From Chloroflexota bacterium (GTDB lineage: Bacteria; Chloroflexota; Limnocylindria; Limnocylindrales; CSP1-4): a DNA stretch of 7,549 nucleotides. Within the stretch, counting starts at the first letter, position 1. Each line of letters opens with the position of its first letter. The notes beneath the pieces were generated by a model, which made no database searches, was not told where the DNA came from, and was given only the letters and a program-made list of their open reading frames with translations. The stretch lies in NCBI GenBank assembly GCA_021789355.1, contig JAJYJR010000274.1:1-7549 (forward strand), read 5' to 3'. The position numbers and the translations under genes were made by a program. Positions 1 through 6,812 of the stretch are shown here, one piece after another.

Positions 1-165
1 CCGTTTGATGAGCAGCCTCGCCTCAGCCAGAGGAGTGTCACCGGTCAATTTCCGGGCGAGGTCCAGGGCCTGCGCGGCCTCGCGGAAATCACCGCCCAGG
101 TAGAGGGCGTCGCCTCTCGATTCGGCGGCAGTCAGGTTGCGGACCCGGGCCGGGTCCGCAACCAG
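1..165 (-). pseudogene. TPR-type protein fragment lacking a start, runs off left edge
   Basis: Read on the minus strand from about position 165 to the edge, one frame gives a helical-repeat sequence. It includes GDALYLGGDFREAAQALDLA followed by ARKLTGDTPLAEARLLIKR. The pattern of small residues at repeat positions (G-D-A-L, G-D-F-x-x-A) is typical of tetratricopeptide repeats, such as those in large AAA-ATPase or cyclase fusion proteins; that comparison is from memory. The frame is open through at least position 360, but between there and the TPR-like part I find no ATG, GTG or TTG, and the first TTG falls inside the repeat near position 48. The recognisable part overlaps the last codons of the double-HTH regulator by about 34 bases. 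The simplest reading is a gene that lost its 5' end when it was joined to the regulator. A real gene with a CTG start at 165, or a sequencing frameshift, is possible. The product is not identifiable beyond TPR-like. Confidence 0.5.
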
Positions 166-3100
166 CCCCGGCGGACGGCCTCGCCCACCGCTCCCGCGGT
201 GGTCGTGACCCCCATTGCCGCCCTGGCGTCGGCCAGGCGACGGTCGGCGGTACGCCGGCTGATGCCCAGGCCCCGGCCAGCCTCTGACACGGAGCGGCCG
301 CGGGCGACGAGGGCGAGAAGCGACAACGCCTCCGGGGCCATCGCAGTTGCCGCCTCCACGGGCCAGACGTGATGCGTCACCGCCCCGATGCGGCCGAGGT
401 CGGCCAGGAGACGGTGGCGGACGTCGGTTGCGCAGGTCGCGTGGACGAGGAGGCCGTGGCCGTCGAGCGCCGCCAGCAGGGCGGCAGCCGCGGCCTGGTC
501 GTCGTCGACGGTGACGGCGAGGACCACGGGTCGATCACCGCCGCCGCCGAACGCGTCGAGGACCCGCCAGCCGGACCGGGCGAGATAAGACCGGGTCTCC
601 GCGATGATGCCCTCGGCGTCAAAGCGATCGTCCACGACGATGAGGGGCGGTGCCTCGCCGCCGCCGGCGGCAGCGAGCGCCTGGGCGCGGGAGTCGACGC
701 CGAGGCGGGCCATCGCCCGCGACAGGGCCTGGGCGACGGTCGGCCGGCCGAGGCCCATCTGTCGCGCGATCTCCGTGTTCGTCAGGCCACGACCGACGAG
801 GTCGAGGACCTCGCGCTCCCGCTCGGTCAAGGACACCGCAGCGCGGCGCCCGCCGCGGCGACGCCCCACCGGCTCGCCGGCGAGGCGGAGCGAACGACGG
901 ATCCTCGATGCGAGCGGCACGAAGCTCATGGCCTCGGCGCGCCCGAGCGCGCCGCGCAGGAGGCTGACGGCCTCCGGATGCCCGGCCCGGCGCGCCGCTT
1001 CGCCGGCCGCCCAGCGGCAGACGGCCTCGCGAGGGGCCATGAACGGCTCCCACAGCGTGGCTGCTGCCTGGAACCGGGCGCTCGCGGCGGCAGGATCGGC
1101 GGCCAGCAGCTCCAGGCCCGCCGCTTCGAGCGCCGCCCCCGCGAGACAGGGCACGGCCGGAGCGGGCGGGACGGGATCGGGCTGCCGGCGCGACTCCACC
1201 TCTGCCCAGGCCCGGACGAGCGCGGGTAGGACGACGTTGAGCTGGCTCACCCTTGGAAAGGCAAGGACCGTGGAGGACAGCTCCAGGCATCGACGGCTGC
1301 GCCCTTCCCAATAGGCCGCCTCGGCCGCCTCGTCGAGACGGTCGGCCTCCTCGGTCGCGTTGGGGACCGGAGCCTGGACCAGGCGGCGAACATGTGAGGC
1401 TTCCTCGAACCGGCCCGCGAGGACCAGCGCCCGGGCGAGGTAGACCTGCGCTCGCTGCCGGATCACCGCGGAGGCTGGTCGCTCGAGGAGCTCGTCGCCC
1501 AGCTCGATCGCGGCAGCGAGGTCGCCGGCCAGAGTCAGCGACTGGACGCCCTCGACGAGCAGGCCCGCGGCGCGCCCGTGAAACCCGGCAGCATCCTGCC
1601 GTTCCCCCTCCTCGCAGGCGAATCGCGCCGCCTCCGCCGCTCCCACCTCGAGGAGAAGCCCGTTGTGAAGGGGGTAAGCCGTCATCCCCGCGGCCGCCTC
1701 GTCGCCGGCAGCCCGGGCCCGGTTCCATTCCTCGCGCAACCGACCGACGACGCCGCTCCGGCCGGCAAGTTGCGTGGCGCTGGCGTGGACCGTGGTGAGC
1801 CGGCAGGTCACCAGCGACCCTGCCCCGGCGATGACCTCGTCCAGGAGCTCGAGGGCTTGCTCGAGGTGCCCGGTATTCGCCAGCTGGCGGGCTCGGGCGC
1901 ACGCTACCTCCAGCTCCCCGGGCGTCTCCGGAAGGCGGGGGACCGTCGCGTGCTCGAGGACGCGCATCGCCTCCTGCGGCCTGCCCATCGACCACAGCGC
2001 GTCACCCAGCAGCGCGTCGCGCCACGCTGCGCTGTCGGCGTCACAGGCCAGCGGCCGCTGGAAGAGGCGCACGACGGCGGCGTCGTCACCCAGGTCTCGG
2101 TAGGCGCGCGCGGCATCCAGCCGGTAGCCGTCCGCGGACGCACCGGTCGACCCGGCGGCGCAGATCTCGAGCAACGCGGCGCGGCGCGCCGGCGGCGCGT
2201 CCGCGAGCGCCGGCTCAGCGACTGCAACCGCGTCCGGGAGGGCGCCAGCGTCGAGGAGCATCCCGGCGACCGCCAGCGGATCGTCCATGAGGCCGGCAAG
2301 CTCCCGGCGCAGCGCCGCCCGCTCGCGCTCCGGCACGAGGGGAACGATCGCCTCGCCCAGGATCGCGTGGCGCACCTGTGCCTCGCCGTCCCGGATCGCG
2401 ACCAGGGCGCGGGCTGCGAGCCCGTCGATGCCCGCTGGGAGCCGTGCCACCGGGATGGGACGAGCCGCCAGCGCGAGGAGCCACAGGAGGTGCCGCTCAT
2501 CGGACGGCAGACCGAGGATGCGGGCGGCCATCGCGAGGCGCATCGTCGGCGACTCGCTGCCGTCACGGGCAAGCTCCTCGAGGAGCAGCGGGTTGCCGGC
2601 CGCGCGGGCGACGATCCTCGCCTGGCGGGCAGCGGTGAGCCCCGGCCGCGTCTGTCGGGCGATCCTGCCCGCCGACGCATCGTCGAGCGCCACGAGCTCG
2701 ACCAGTTGCCAGGGGCGTGATGCCAGCGTCGGGGGCGGCGCCTCGCGGCTCGCAACGACGATCGCGATCCGGCCGGCGAGGCGCGCGAGGACGTCTCGCG
2801 ACTCGCGATCGGCCCACTGCACGTCGTCCATGAACAGGATCTCCGGGCCGACGGCGCGCTCGACTTCGCGGGCCACGTGCTCCACGTCCCCGACGACTTC
2901 CGCGGCGAGCGAGCGCGGCAGGGCATGGTACGAGACCGCGCCGAGGGTGGCGAAGCCGGCGCCCTCGTAAAGGCGACGGCCGCTCCGAGCGACGGCCGCC
3001 CGGACAAGGGAGGTCTTGCCGATGCCGGGCTCGCCCACGACCCAGACCGGCCGGTCGGCGGCCAGCGCGGCGGCGACGCGGGCAAGCTCGGAATCGCGCC

Positions 3101-3245
3101 CGATGAGGTTCGCCCCGGCGTCGCTGTCCACCTTGGGGATCGTGCGCGCTCCCGCGTCGTGGCGCAACTGGACGCTTGATCGGCGGCGCGGGGCCCCGTT
3201 CACCTTCGCGGCCGCGAACGAGGTAGCCACGGGCGCGACGTTCAT
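132..3245 (-). CDS. LAL-type (ATPase) LuxR family regulator with two C-terminal HTH domains
   Basis: This is a predicted cytoplasmic ATP-dependent transcription factor of the MalT/LAL class, 1037 residues from the ATG at 3245. It contains, in order: a P-loop ATPase with Walker A GEPGIGKT (residues 71-78) and Walker B ILFMDDVQWAD (136-146); a long helical middle with TPR-like units such as GRPQEAMRVLEHA and GRFEEASHVRRLV; a LuxR HTH at about 804-860 (LTEREREVLDLVGRGLTNTE onward); an alpha/beta-like linker at about 864-970 that starts LIVVDDRFDAEG; and a second LuxR-like HTH at about 972-1029 (ARGRSVSEAGRGLGISRRTA onward). One HTH is usual, so the doubled arrangement is notable. The start is uncertain. 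ATG 3245 has no clear ribosome binding site, while GTG 3131 would begin 8 residues before the conserved LIGRDSEL, which is more typical of the family. The frame stays open upstream to 4376 only because it runs antisense to the neighbouring regulator. The effector is unknown. Confidence 0.93.
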   Translation of the reverse strand: MNVAPVATSFAAAKVNGAPRRRSSVQLRHDAGARTIPKVDSDAGANLIGRDSELARVAAALAADRPVWVVGEPGIGKTSLVRAAVARSGRRLYEGAGFATLGAVSYHALPRSLAAEVVGDVEHVAREVERAVGPEILFMDDVQWADRESRDVLARLAGRIAIVVASREAPPPTLASRPWQLVELVALDDASAGRIARQTRPGLTAARQARIVARAAGNPLLLEELARDGSESPTMRLAMAARILGLPSDERHLLWLLALAARPIPVARLPAGIDGLAARALVAIRDGEAQVRHAILGEAIVPLVPERERAALRRELAGLMDDPLAVAGMLLDAGALPDAVAVAEPALADAPPARRAALLEICAAGSTGASADGYRLDAARAYRDLGDDAAVVRLFQRPLACDADSAAWRDALLGDALWSMGRPQEAMRVLEHATVPRLPETPGELEVACARARQLANTGHLEQALELLDEVIAGAGSLVTCRLTTVHASATQLAGRSGVVGRLREEWNRARAAGDEAAAGMTAYPLHNGLLLEVGAAEAARFACEEGERQDAAGFHGRAAGLLVEGVQSLTLAGDLAAAIELGDELLERPASAVIRQRAQVYLARALVLAGRFEEASHVRRLVQAPVPNATEEADRLDEAAEAAYWEGRSRRCLELSSTVLAFPRVSQLNVVLPALVRAWAEVESRRQPDPVPPAPAVPCLAGAALEAAGLELLAADPAAASARFQAAATLWEPFMAPREAVCRWAAGEAARRAGHPEAVSLLRGALGRAEAMSFVPLASRIRRSLRLAGEPVGRRRGGRRAAVSLTEREREVLDLVGRGLTNTEIARQMGLGRPTVAQALSRAMARLGVDSRAQALAAAGGGEAPPLIVVDDRFDAEGIIAETRSYLARSGWRVLDAFGGGGDRPVVLAVTVDDDQAAAAALLAALDGHGLLVHATCATDVRHRLLADLGRIGAVTHHVWPVEAATAMAPEALSLLALVARGRSVSEAGRGLGISRRTADRRLADARAAMGVTTTAGAVGEAVRRGWLRTRPGSAT
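161..332 (-). other. Second, divergent LuxR-like HTH domain of the same protein
   Basis: This segment encodes residues 972-1029. LSLLALVARGRSVSEAGRGL followed by GISRRTADRRLADARAAMGV aligns by eye with the four-helix LuxR/GerE pattern: helix 1, then G-x-S-x-x-E, then the recognition helix S-R-R-T-A-D-R-R, then a terminal hydrophobic helix with AVGEAVRRGWL. It lacks the usual L-T-x-R-E-x-E-V-L opening, so it is a divergent copy. Identification is by pattern only. Confidence 0.7.
665..839 (-). other. First LuxR-type HTH domain of the minus-strand regulator
   Basis: This segment encodes residues 803-861 of the regulator. It starts with the family hallmark LTEREREVLDLVGRGLTNTE, then IARQMGLGRPTVAQALSRAM and ARLGVDSRAQA. 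The GerE/LuxR fold is clear, but the recognition-helix start reads G-R-P-T-V-A-Q-A instead of the usual K-T-V-x-x-H pattern, so its DNA preference may differ from the standard one. Confidence 0.88.
3160..3182. repeat. 23-bp perfect direct repeat, copy 1
   Basis: The 23 bases here (central part GCGCAACTGGACGCTTGATC) are identical and in the same orientation to 7479-7501. Identity stops at the flanking base on both sides, although both copies continue with GCGGC if one base is skipped. This copy lies inside the first codons of the minus-strand regulator if ATG 3245 is used, but 29 bases upstream of the coding region if GTG 3131 is the true start. A 10-bp palindrome (CGGGGCCCCG, 3189-3198) follows directly. 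A chance 23-base match in a window this size is very unlikely even at high GC. Confidence 0.9.
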
Positions 3246-3313
3246 CGGCCGGAGCCAGGCGGGGCCGAACGCATGAACGGTTGAGAAGGACGACTGCTCG
3301 GGGTCGGCGGCCC

Positions 3314-3332
3314 GCTCCCGCCGGGCGGGAGC
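3314..3332. repeat. Perfect 8-bp inverted repeat, 3-base loop
   Basis: GCTCCCGC (3314-3321) and GCGGGAGC (3325-3332) are exact reverse complements around the loop CGG. There is no T-run on either side, so it is not a standard intrinsic terminator. It could act in the 5' leader of either regulator or mark the end of a lost gene. Confidence 0.6.
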
Positions 3333-3343
3333 TGCTCGTTTGG

Positions 3344-3358
3344 GGTGCGGTTCGCACC
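3344..3358. repeat. Perfect 6-bp inverted repeat, 3-base loop
   Basis: GGTGCG (3344-3349) pairs with CGCACC (3353-3358) around the loop GTT. It lies 11 bases after the preceding hairpin, making a tandem pair. The role is unknown. A LuxR-type operator of dyad form is possible, but nothing proves it. Confidence 0.5.
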
Positions 3359-3365
3359 GACCGCC

Positions 3366-3397
3366 CTCGGCGCGGCGTCCGCCGGAGCGCCGCCGAG
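3366..3397. repeat. Nested inverted repeat (7-bp outer, 5-bp inner stem)
   Basis: CTCGGCG (3366-3372) pairs with CGCCGAG (3391-3397). Inside it, CGGCG (3373-3377) pairs with CGCCG (3380-3384). Such structures arise easily at this GC content, so functional weight is low. Confidence 0.35.
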
Positions 3398-3425
3398 CTC
3401 GAGTCCGCCGTCGCGCTCCTGGAAT

Positions 3426-3447
3426 CGCCCGCATCGCCGAGCGGGCG
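3426..3447. repeat. 7-bp inverted repeat, 8-base loop
   Basis: CGCCCGC (3426-3432) and GCGGGCG (3441-3447) are reverse complements. This is the fourth hairpin in the divergent region. No T-run follows. Confidence 0.4.
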
Positions 3448-3561
3448 GTCACACTCGTCGGTGCGGATCGCTGCCTCGCGCAAGCCGGCTGATCTGACGC
3501 CCATGACCGAGGCGGCAGCCCCGGACTCGCATACGGATTGGGATCACCCCAGAATGGCAGG

Positions 3562-3714
3562 GTGACCCCGTTGCGGACCACCGTCCGAACCCCCGCGCTT
3601 GAAATCGCATCCGAGGCGAACGGGCCGGAGACCGGCACGCCGGTCGTTCTGCTCCACGACTTCCCCGACGACATGCCCGCCCATGACGCGACGCGCGAGG
3701 CGGCGCGGCTGTGA
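3562..3714 (+). pseudogene. Truncated alpha/beta hydrolase, N-terminal 50 residues only
   Basis: From GTG 3562 the frame encodes 50 residues and then stops. It contains TPALEIASEANGPETGTPVV followed by LLHDFPDDMPAHDATREAA. This matches the start of alpha/beta fold hydrolases of the epoxide-hydrolase or haloalkane-dehalogenase type, which typically read LEIAYEESGP..GTPVVLLHGFPDD..AWD (family knowledge). Full members are about 280-300 residues and carry a nucleophile, an acid and a histidine, all absent here. The glycine of the conserved HG dipeptide is also replaced by aspartate. The TGA at 3712-3714 overlaps the GTG at 3711 of the downstream regulator. This is most likely a remnant left by a rearrangement. 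If it is still translated, it could act as a leader peptide coupled to the regulator. Confidence 0.72.
3697..3700 (+). promoter_or_regulatory. Likely ribosome binding site of the plus-strand regulator
   Basis: GAGG ends 10 bases before GTG 3711. It is a short match but the only purine-rich candidate, and it supports this GTG over later starts. It lies inside the end of the hydrolase remnant, so ribosomes ending there could also re-initiate. Confidence 0.4.
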
Positions 3715-6524
3715 GTCGGAGCGGTTCCGGGTTCGTTGGACGCTCCAGAGAGCTCGAGGCGTTGCGCGCCCTCGGGTCGCTCGCCGCGAGCGGGCGAGCG
3801 GCAGGAGCAGTTGTCGTTGCTGAACCCGGGCTGGGCAAGTCGCGGCTCCTGGCGGAGGCCGCGTGGCGGATCCCGATGCCGGTCGTTCGCGTCCAGGGCT
3901 ATGAGCCGGGGCGCGAGATCGCCTTCGCAGCGGCCGGCGGCCTCCTGCGCGAGTTGTCGCGCGCTCCAGCGGCCGGCGGCCGGCTCGAGGCACTGCTCGT
4001 CGGCGACGCCGGCGCCTCTGGCGCGTTCGAGACCGTCCGGCTCTTCGAGGTCGCGTTCCGCTGCCTCGCCGAGCTCGCCCCGCTCGGCATCCTCGCCGAC
4101 GACCTGCAGTGGGCGGACACGGAGACGCTCGCCCTCCTCGAGTACCTCGTCACGGCGACCCGGGCCGGCCACGTGCCGTTGCTCCTCCTCTGCGCCAGTC
4201 GCCCCTGGGAGGCGCTCGAGCCGTTCGCCGGGAGCCTGGGTGACCTGCTGGCGGCCGAGTGCTTCCGGCGCATCGAGCTGGGACCGCTGGAGCAAGCCGA
4301 AGGGATCGAGCTCGCCTCGCAGCTCGCGCCCCGCCTGAGCCACGAGGCCGCCGAGCAACTGTGGCGGCTGGCCCATGGGTCACCGTTCTGGTTGGCTGCG
4401 CTGGCGACCGGGAGCGGCGGCGGGCCCGACCCGGGGCAGCTGATCCACAGCCGCTCCTCGGGTCTCGCGGGCGATGCCGGCCGCCTCTTCGCCCTGCTGC
4501 TCGTGGCCGGCGAGCCGCTGGCGCTCACGGACCTCGCGGAGATCCTCGGATGGCCCGAGGAGCGCACGTACCTGGCGGCCCGGAGCCTGGTCAACCGCGG
4601 GCTCGGACTCATGAACGGCACGCTTCGGGTTGCCCACGACCTCATCCGCGAGTCGGCCGTCATCGAACTGCCGGAGGCCGAGCGCCGCGGGCTGCACCGT
4701 CGCCTCGCCGGATGGCTGGAAGGCTCGGCGGGCGAGGACGTACGAGAGCTGTCGCGTGCGCTCGATCATCGACTCGCGGCCGGGTTGCCGGCCGTCGACC
4801 TGGCGCTGCGCATCGCCGGCTCCCCGCAGCGGCGGCTGCTCGGCGGCGAGGGCCTCGCGACGCTGGCGGGCATCGCGGACGCGGCTTCCGACAACGTGGG
4901 GACATCTCTGCGGCGCGCCGTCGCGCGGCTGGCGAGCGAGCTGGGCCAATGGGACGTGGCGGTGGCGCGCTGGGCCGAGCTGGCCGACCGCCTCCCCGGG
5001 GATGTCGAGCGCGCCGACGCGGCACTCGCCGCCGCGACGGCGGCCTTCCGGCTCGGTCGACCCGCCGACGTCCACGCGTTTGCCCATCGCGCCCGAGCAG
5101 CTGGCGGGGCAGACCCCCGCGTCGGGATCGAGGCCGACTGCCGGGATGTCCAGGCCCTCAACTGGCTCGAGGGTCGACCGGCCGCCGCGGAGCCGCTCAT
5201 AGACCGAGCGATCGCAGCCGCCGAGTCGCTCGTCGGGCAGGCGGGCGGGGTGGGCTTCCTCGACGACACGGCCTGCGACGCCTACGTCGAGGCGGTTCGC
5301 ACAAGGCTCGACGCCGCCATCCGCCGGGCTGATGCCGAGATGGTGGCCACCTGCGCCGATCTCATCCAGAAGGCGGCCCGTGACCCCGCCGAGGTGCTCG
5401 CGGCAGCCTCCGACGCGATCTTCTCGATGCTCCAGTTCGAAGGCCTGCCGGGACCCGCGGAGCCACGAGCACAACGGGCGCTCGAGGAGGCGCGGCGGCT
5501 CACGCTGCCCAGCCTGGAGGTCGAGGCGACGCACTGGGCGGGCTGGATCGCGCAGCACCGAGGGCGCCTCGACGAAGCCAGCGAAATGATGCGCCAGGCA
5601 GTCCCTCTTGCCGAACGCGTCGGGCCTCCGCGTCGGTTCACGCTCACGCAGCTCCAAGCAGTCGCGCACAGCATCGAGGCGAGTCGCGGCAACTGGCGGA
5701 AGGCCGTCGCAGCGATCGAGCAGACGATGGCCGCCGAGCCCAACCCGCACTTCCGCCTCATCATCCGCATGCTCCACGTCTGGCTGCTGGGCCGGTTCGC
5801 AACCCCCGGATCGGCCCGGCTCGAGGCGGTGCTGGAAGCATTTGAGCCGGACATCGAGGCAGCCGACTGCGGGCGCTGCCACTGGGAGTCGGTCCTGCAT
5901 GGAGCCGAGGCCGCCGCCCGGCTCGGCAAGCTCGAGCTGGCTGATGCGTTGCTCGAGCAGTGGGACGCCGCGCAGCCGCAGCCGCGCCCGGGTCCGGCAG
6001 CCCGTCGGACCTACGTGGACGCGCTCGTCGCTGCATCGCGAGACACGGCGGCCAGCCTGTCGCTCTTCGACGACGCGGCCGGTCTCGCCGAGGCCGCGGG
6101 GCACGCGCTCATGCGACTCTGGATCGAGCTCGACCGCGGCGTCGCCCTCGCCCGCATCGACCAGGCGAGCGCGGTGGCCGCGCTCAAGGGTGTCGCCCGC
6201 CAGGCCGAGGCCATGGGAGCGCTGAGCGAGCGCCAGCTCGCCATCCGCGAGCTTCGGGCCCTTGGCGTGCGCACCTGGCGTCGCGGGCGGACGGCTGAGG
6301 CGGGCGAGCTCACCGGTCGTGAGCGCGAGATCGCCGAGCTGGTCGCTGCGGGAGCGAGCAACCCGGAGATCGCGCAGACGCTCTTCGTGTCCCGCAAGAC
6401 CGTCGAGCGCCACGTCTCGAACATCCTGGCCAGGCTCGGCGCCCGCAATCGCGCCGAGCTCGCCGCGCTGCTGGCGCGAAAAGCGAGGGAGTTGCCCGAT
6501 GATCGCCTGCCCGGAGCCCCGTAG
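3711..6524 (+). CDS. LAL-type (ATPase) LuxR family transcriptional regulator
   Basis: This is a 937-residue predicted ATP-dependent regulator, in the usual size range of the MalT/LAL class. It opens with FVGRSRELEALRAL (residues 8-21), the standard start of the ATPase. Walker A is AEPGLGKS (37-44) and Walker B is LGILADDLQWAD (125-136), followed by LLLLCASRPWE. The middle is helical with TPR-like units such as HRGRLDEASEMMRQAVPLAE and LGKLELADALLEQWDAA. The C-terminal HTH is at about 865-922: GELTGREREIAELVAAGASN, then PEIAQTLFVSRKTVERHVSN and ILARLGARNRAELAALL, a canonical LuxR domain with the K-T-V-x-x-H recognition helix. GTG 3711 places the ATPase 7 residues from the start, as expected. 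The gene is divergent from the other regulator and leads three small genes. The ligand is not deducible. Confidence 0.95.
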   Translation: MSRSGSGFVGRSRELEALRALGSLAASGRAAGAVVVAEPGLGKSRLLAEAAWRIPMPVVRVQGYEPGREIAFAAAGGLLRELSRAPAAGGRLEALLVGDAGASGAFETVRLFEVAFRCLAELAPLGILADDLQWADTETLALLEYLVTATRAGHVPLLLLCASRPWEALEPFAGSLGDLLAAECFRRIELGPLEQAEGIELASQLAPRLSHEAAEQLWRLAHGSPFWLAALATGSGGGPDPGQLIHSRSSGLAGDAGRLFALLLVAGEPLALTDLAEILGWPEERTYLAARSLVNRGLGLMNGTLRVAHDLIRESAVIELPEAERRGLHRRLAGWLEGSAGEDVRELSRALDHRLAAGLPAVDLALRIAGSPQRRLLGGEGLATLAGIADAASDNVGTSLRRAVARLASELGQWDVAVARWAELADRLPGDVERADAALAAATAAFRLGRPADVHAFAHRARAAGGADPRVGIEADCRDVQALNWLEGRPAAAEPLIDRAIAAAESLVGQAGGVGFLDDTACDAYVEAVRTRLDAAIRRADAEMVATCADLIQKAARDPAEVLAAASDAIFSMLQFEGLPGPAEPRAQRALEEARRLTLPSLEVEATHWAGWIAQHRGRLDEASEMMRQAVPLAERVGPPRRFTLTQLQAVAHSIEASRGNWRKAVAAIEQTMAAEPNPHFRLIIRMLHVWLLGRFATPGSARLEAVLEAFEPDIEAADCGRCHWESVLHGAEAAARLGKLELADALLEQWDAAQPQPRPGPAARRTYVDALVAASRDTAASLSLFDDAAGLAEAAGHALMRLWIELDRGVALARIDQASAVAALKGVARQAEAMGALSERQLAIRELRALGVRTWRRGRTAEAGELTGREREIAELVAAGASNPEIAQTLFVSRKTVERHVSNILARLGARNRAELAALLARKARELPDDRLPGAP

Positions 6525-6536
6525 CGTGCCCGAGCG

Positions 6537-6812
6537 ATGGGGCTGCTGGTGGTGCTCGTACCCGCCGATCACGAATTGACGCTCGGCCCGCCCGCCGTCG
6601 AGGCGCTCGCCCGCCTCGGGGTGACCAGCGTCGCACTGGCACGCGACGATCTCACGGCGGCCGTCATCCTGGAGGGCTGGGCGTTCGATCCTGGCCGCCC
6701 GCACGCGGCGCTGTCCGCGCTCGGAACGACCTCGGGCGAGGCGCGGACGCTGCAACCGATCGTGCAGATGGCGGTCACGGCCGCCGCGACCGAAGGAGAG
6801 GTTCTGGAATGA
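6537..6812 (+). CDS. Small protein of unknown function (91 aa)
   Basis: This 91-residue protein starts at ATG 6537, 12 bases after the regulator's stop codon. Its stop overlaps the next start as ATGA (6809-6812), so it is very probably co-transcribed and translationally coupled. It has no signal peptide or membrane segment. It starts with a hydrophobic strand (LLVVLVP), then an acidic-basic helical part, then RLGVTSVALARDDLTAAVIL, EGWAFDP and near the end EARTLQPIVQMAVTAA. The alternation suggests a small compact alpha/beta fold, and I recognise no family. No good ribosome binding site precedes it, so it may depend on translation of the regulator. The tight packing suggests it works with the regulator or with the secreted protein that follows. 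It could, for example, be a partner or signal-handling protein, but that is inference only. Confidence 0.75.
   Translation: MGLLVVLVPADHELTLGPPAVEALARLGVTSVALARDDLTAAVILEGWAFDPGRPHAALSALGTTSGEARTLQPIVQMAVTAAATEGEVLE
6793..6798 (+). promoter_or_regulatory. Strong ribosome binding site of the secreted small protein
   Basis: AAGGAG, continuing into AGG, lies 10 bases before ATG 6809, inside the end of the upstream gene. It is the best Shine-Dalgarno match of the operon and suggests that the secreted protein is the most highly translated product. Confidence 0.75.

Larger units (their letters stand above)
3246..3561. promoter_or_regulatory. Divergent intergenic region, rich in hairpins
   Basis: This is the space between the head-to-head regulators, ahead of the hydrolase remnant. 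It must carry or adjoin the promoters in both directions, but I see no convincing -35/-10 pair, which is common in GC-rich genomes. It holds four inverted repeats, listed separately (3314-3332, 3344-3358, 3366-3397, 3426-3447). A 94-codon plus-strand frame from TTG 3281 to the stop at 3563-3565 is open, and its stop overlaps the GTG at 3562. Its product is arginine-rich and resembles nothing I recognise, so I do not call it as a gene. No binding-site consensus can be assigned. Confidence 0.5.

Noticed and set aside
369..2720. Several long plus-strand frames (for example 369-1229 and 1578-2720)
   Set aside because: They are antisense to the double-HTH regulator, show no recognisable motifs and have the charge-rich composition of shadow frames.
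3281..3565. 94-codon plus-strand frame with TTG start in the divergent region, its stop overlapping GTG 3562
   Set aside because: It has an arginine-rich N-terminus, no recognised family, a TTG start and several hairpins inside it. The overlap with the hydrolase GTG is suggestive but not enough to call a gene.
3246..4376. Extension of the minus-strand regulator frame up to 4376, giving a 1414-residue protein
   Set aside because: The extra 377 residues run antisense to the other regulator or through the hairpin-rich spacer, are arginine-rich, and show no domain. The ATPase domain begins well inside the frame.
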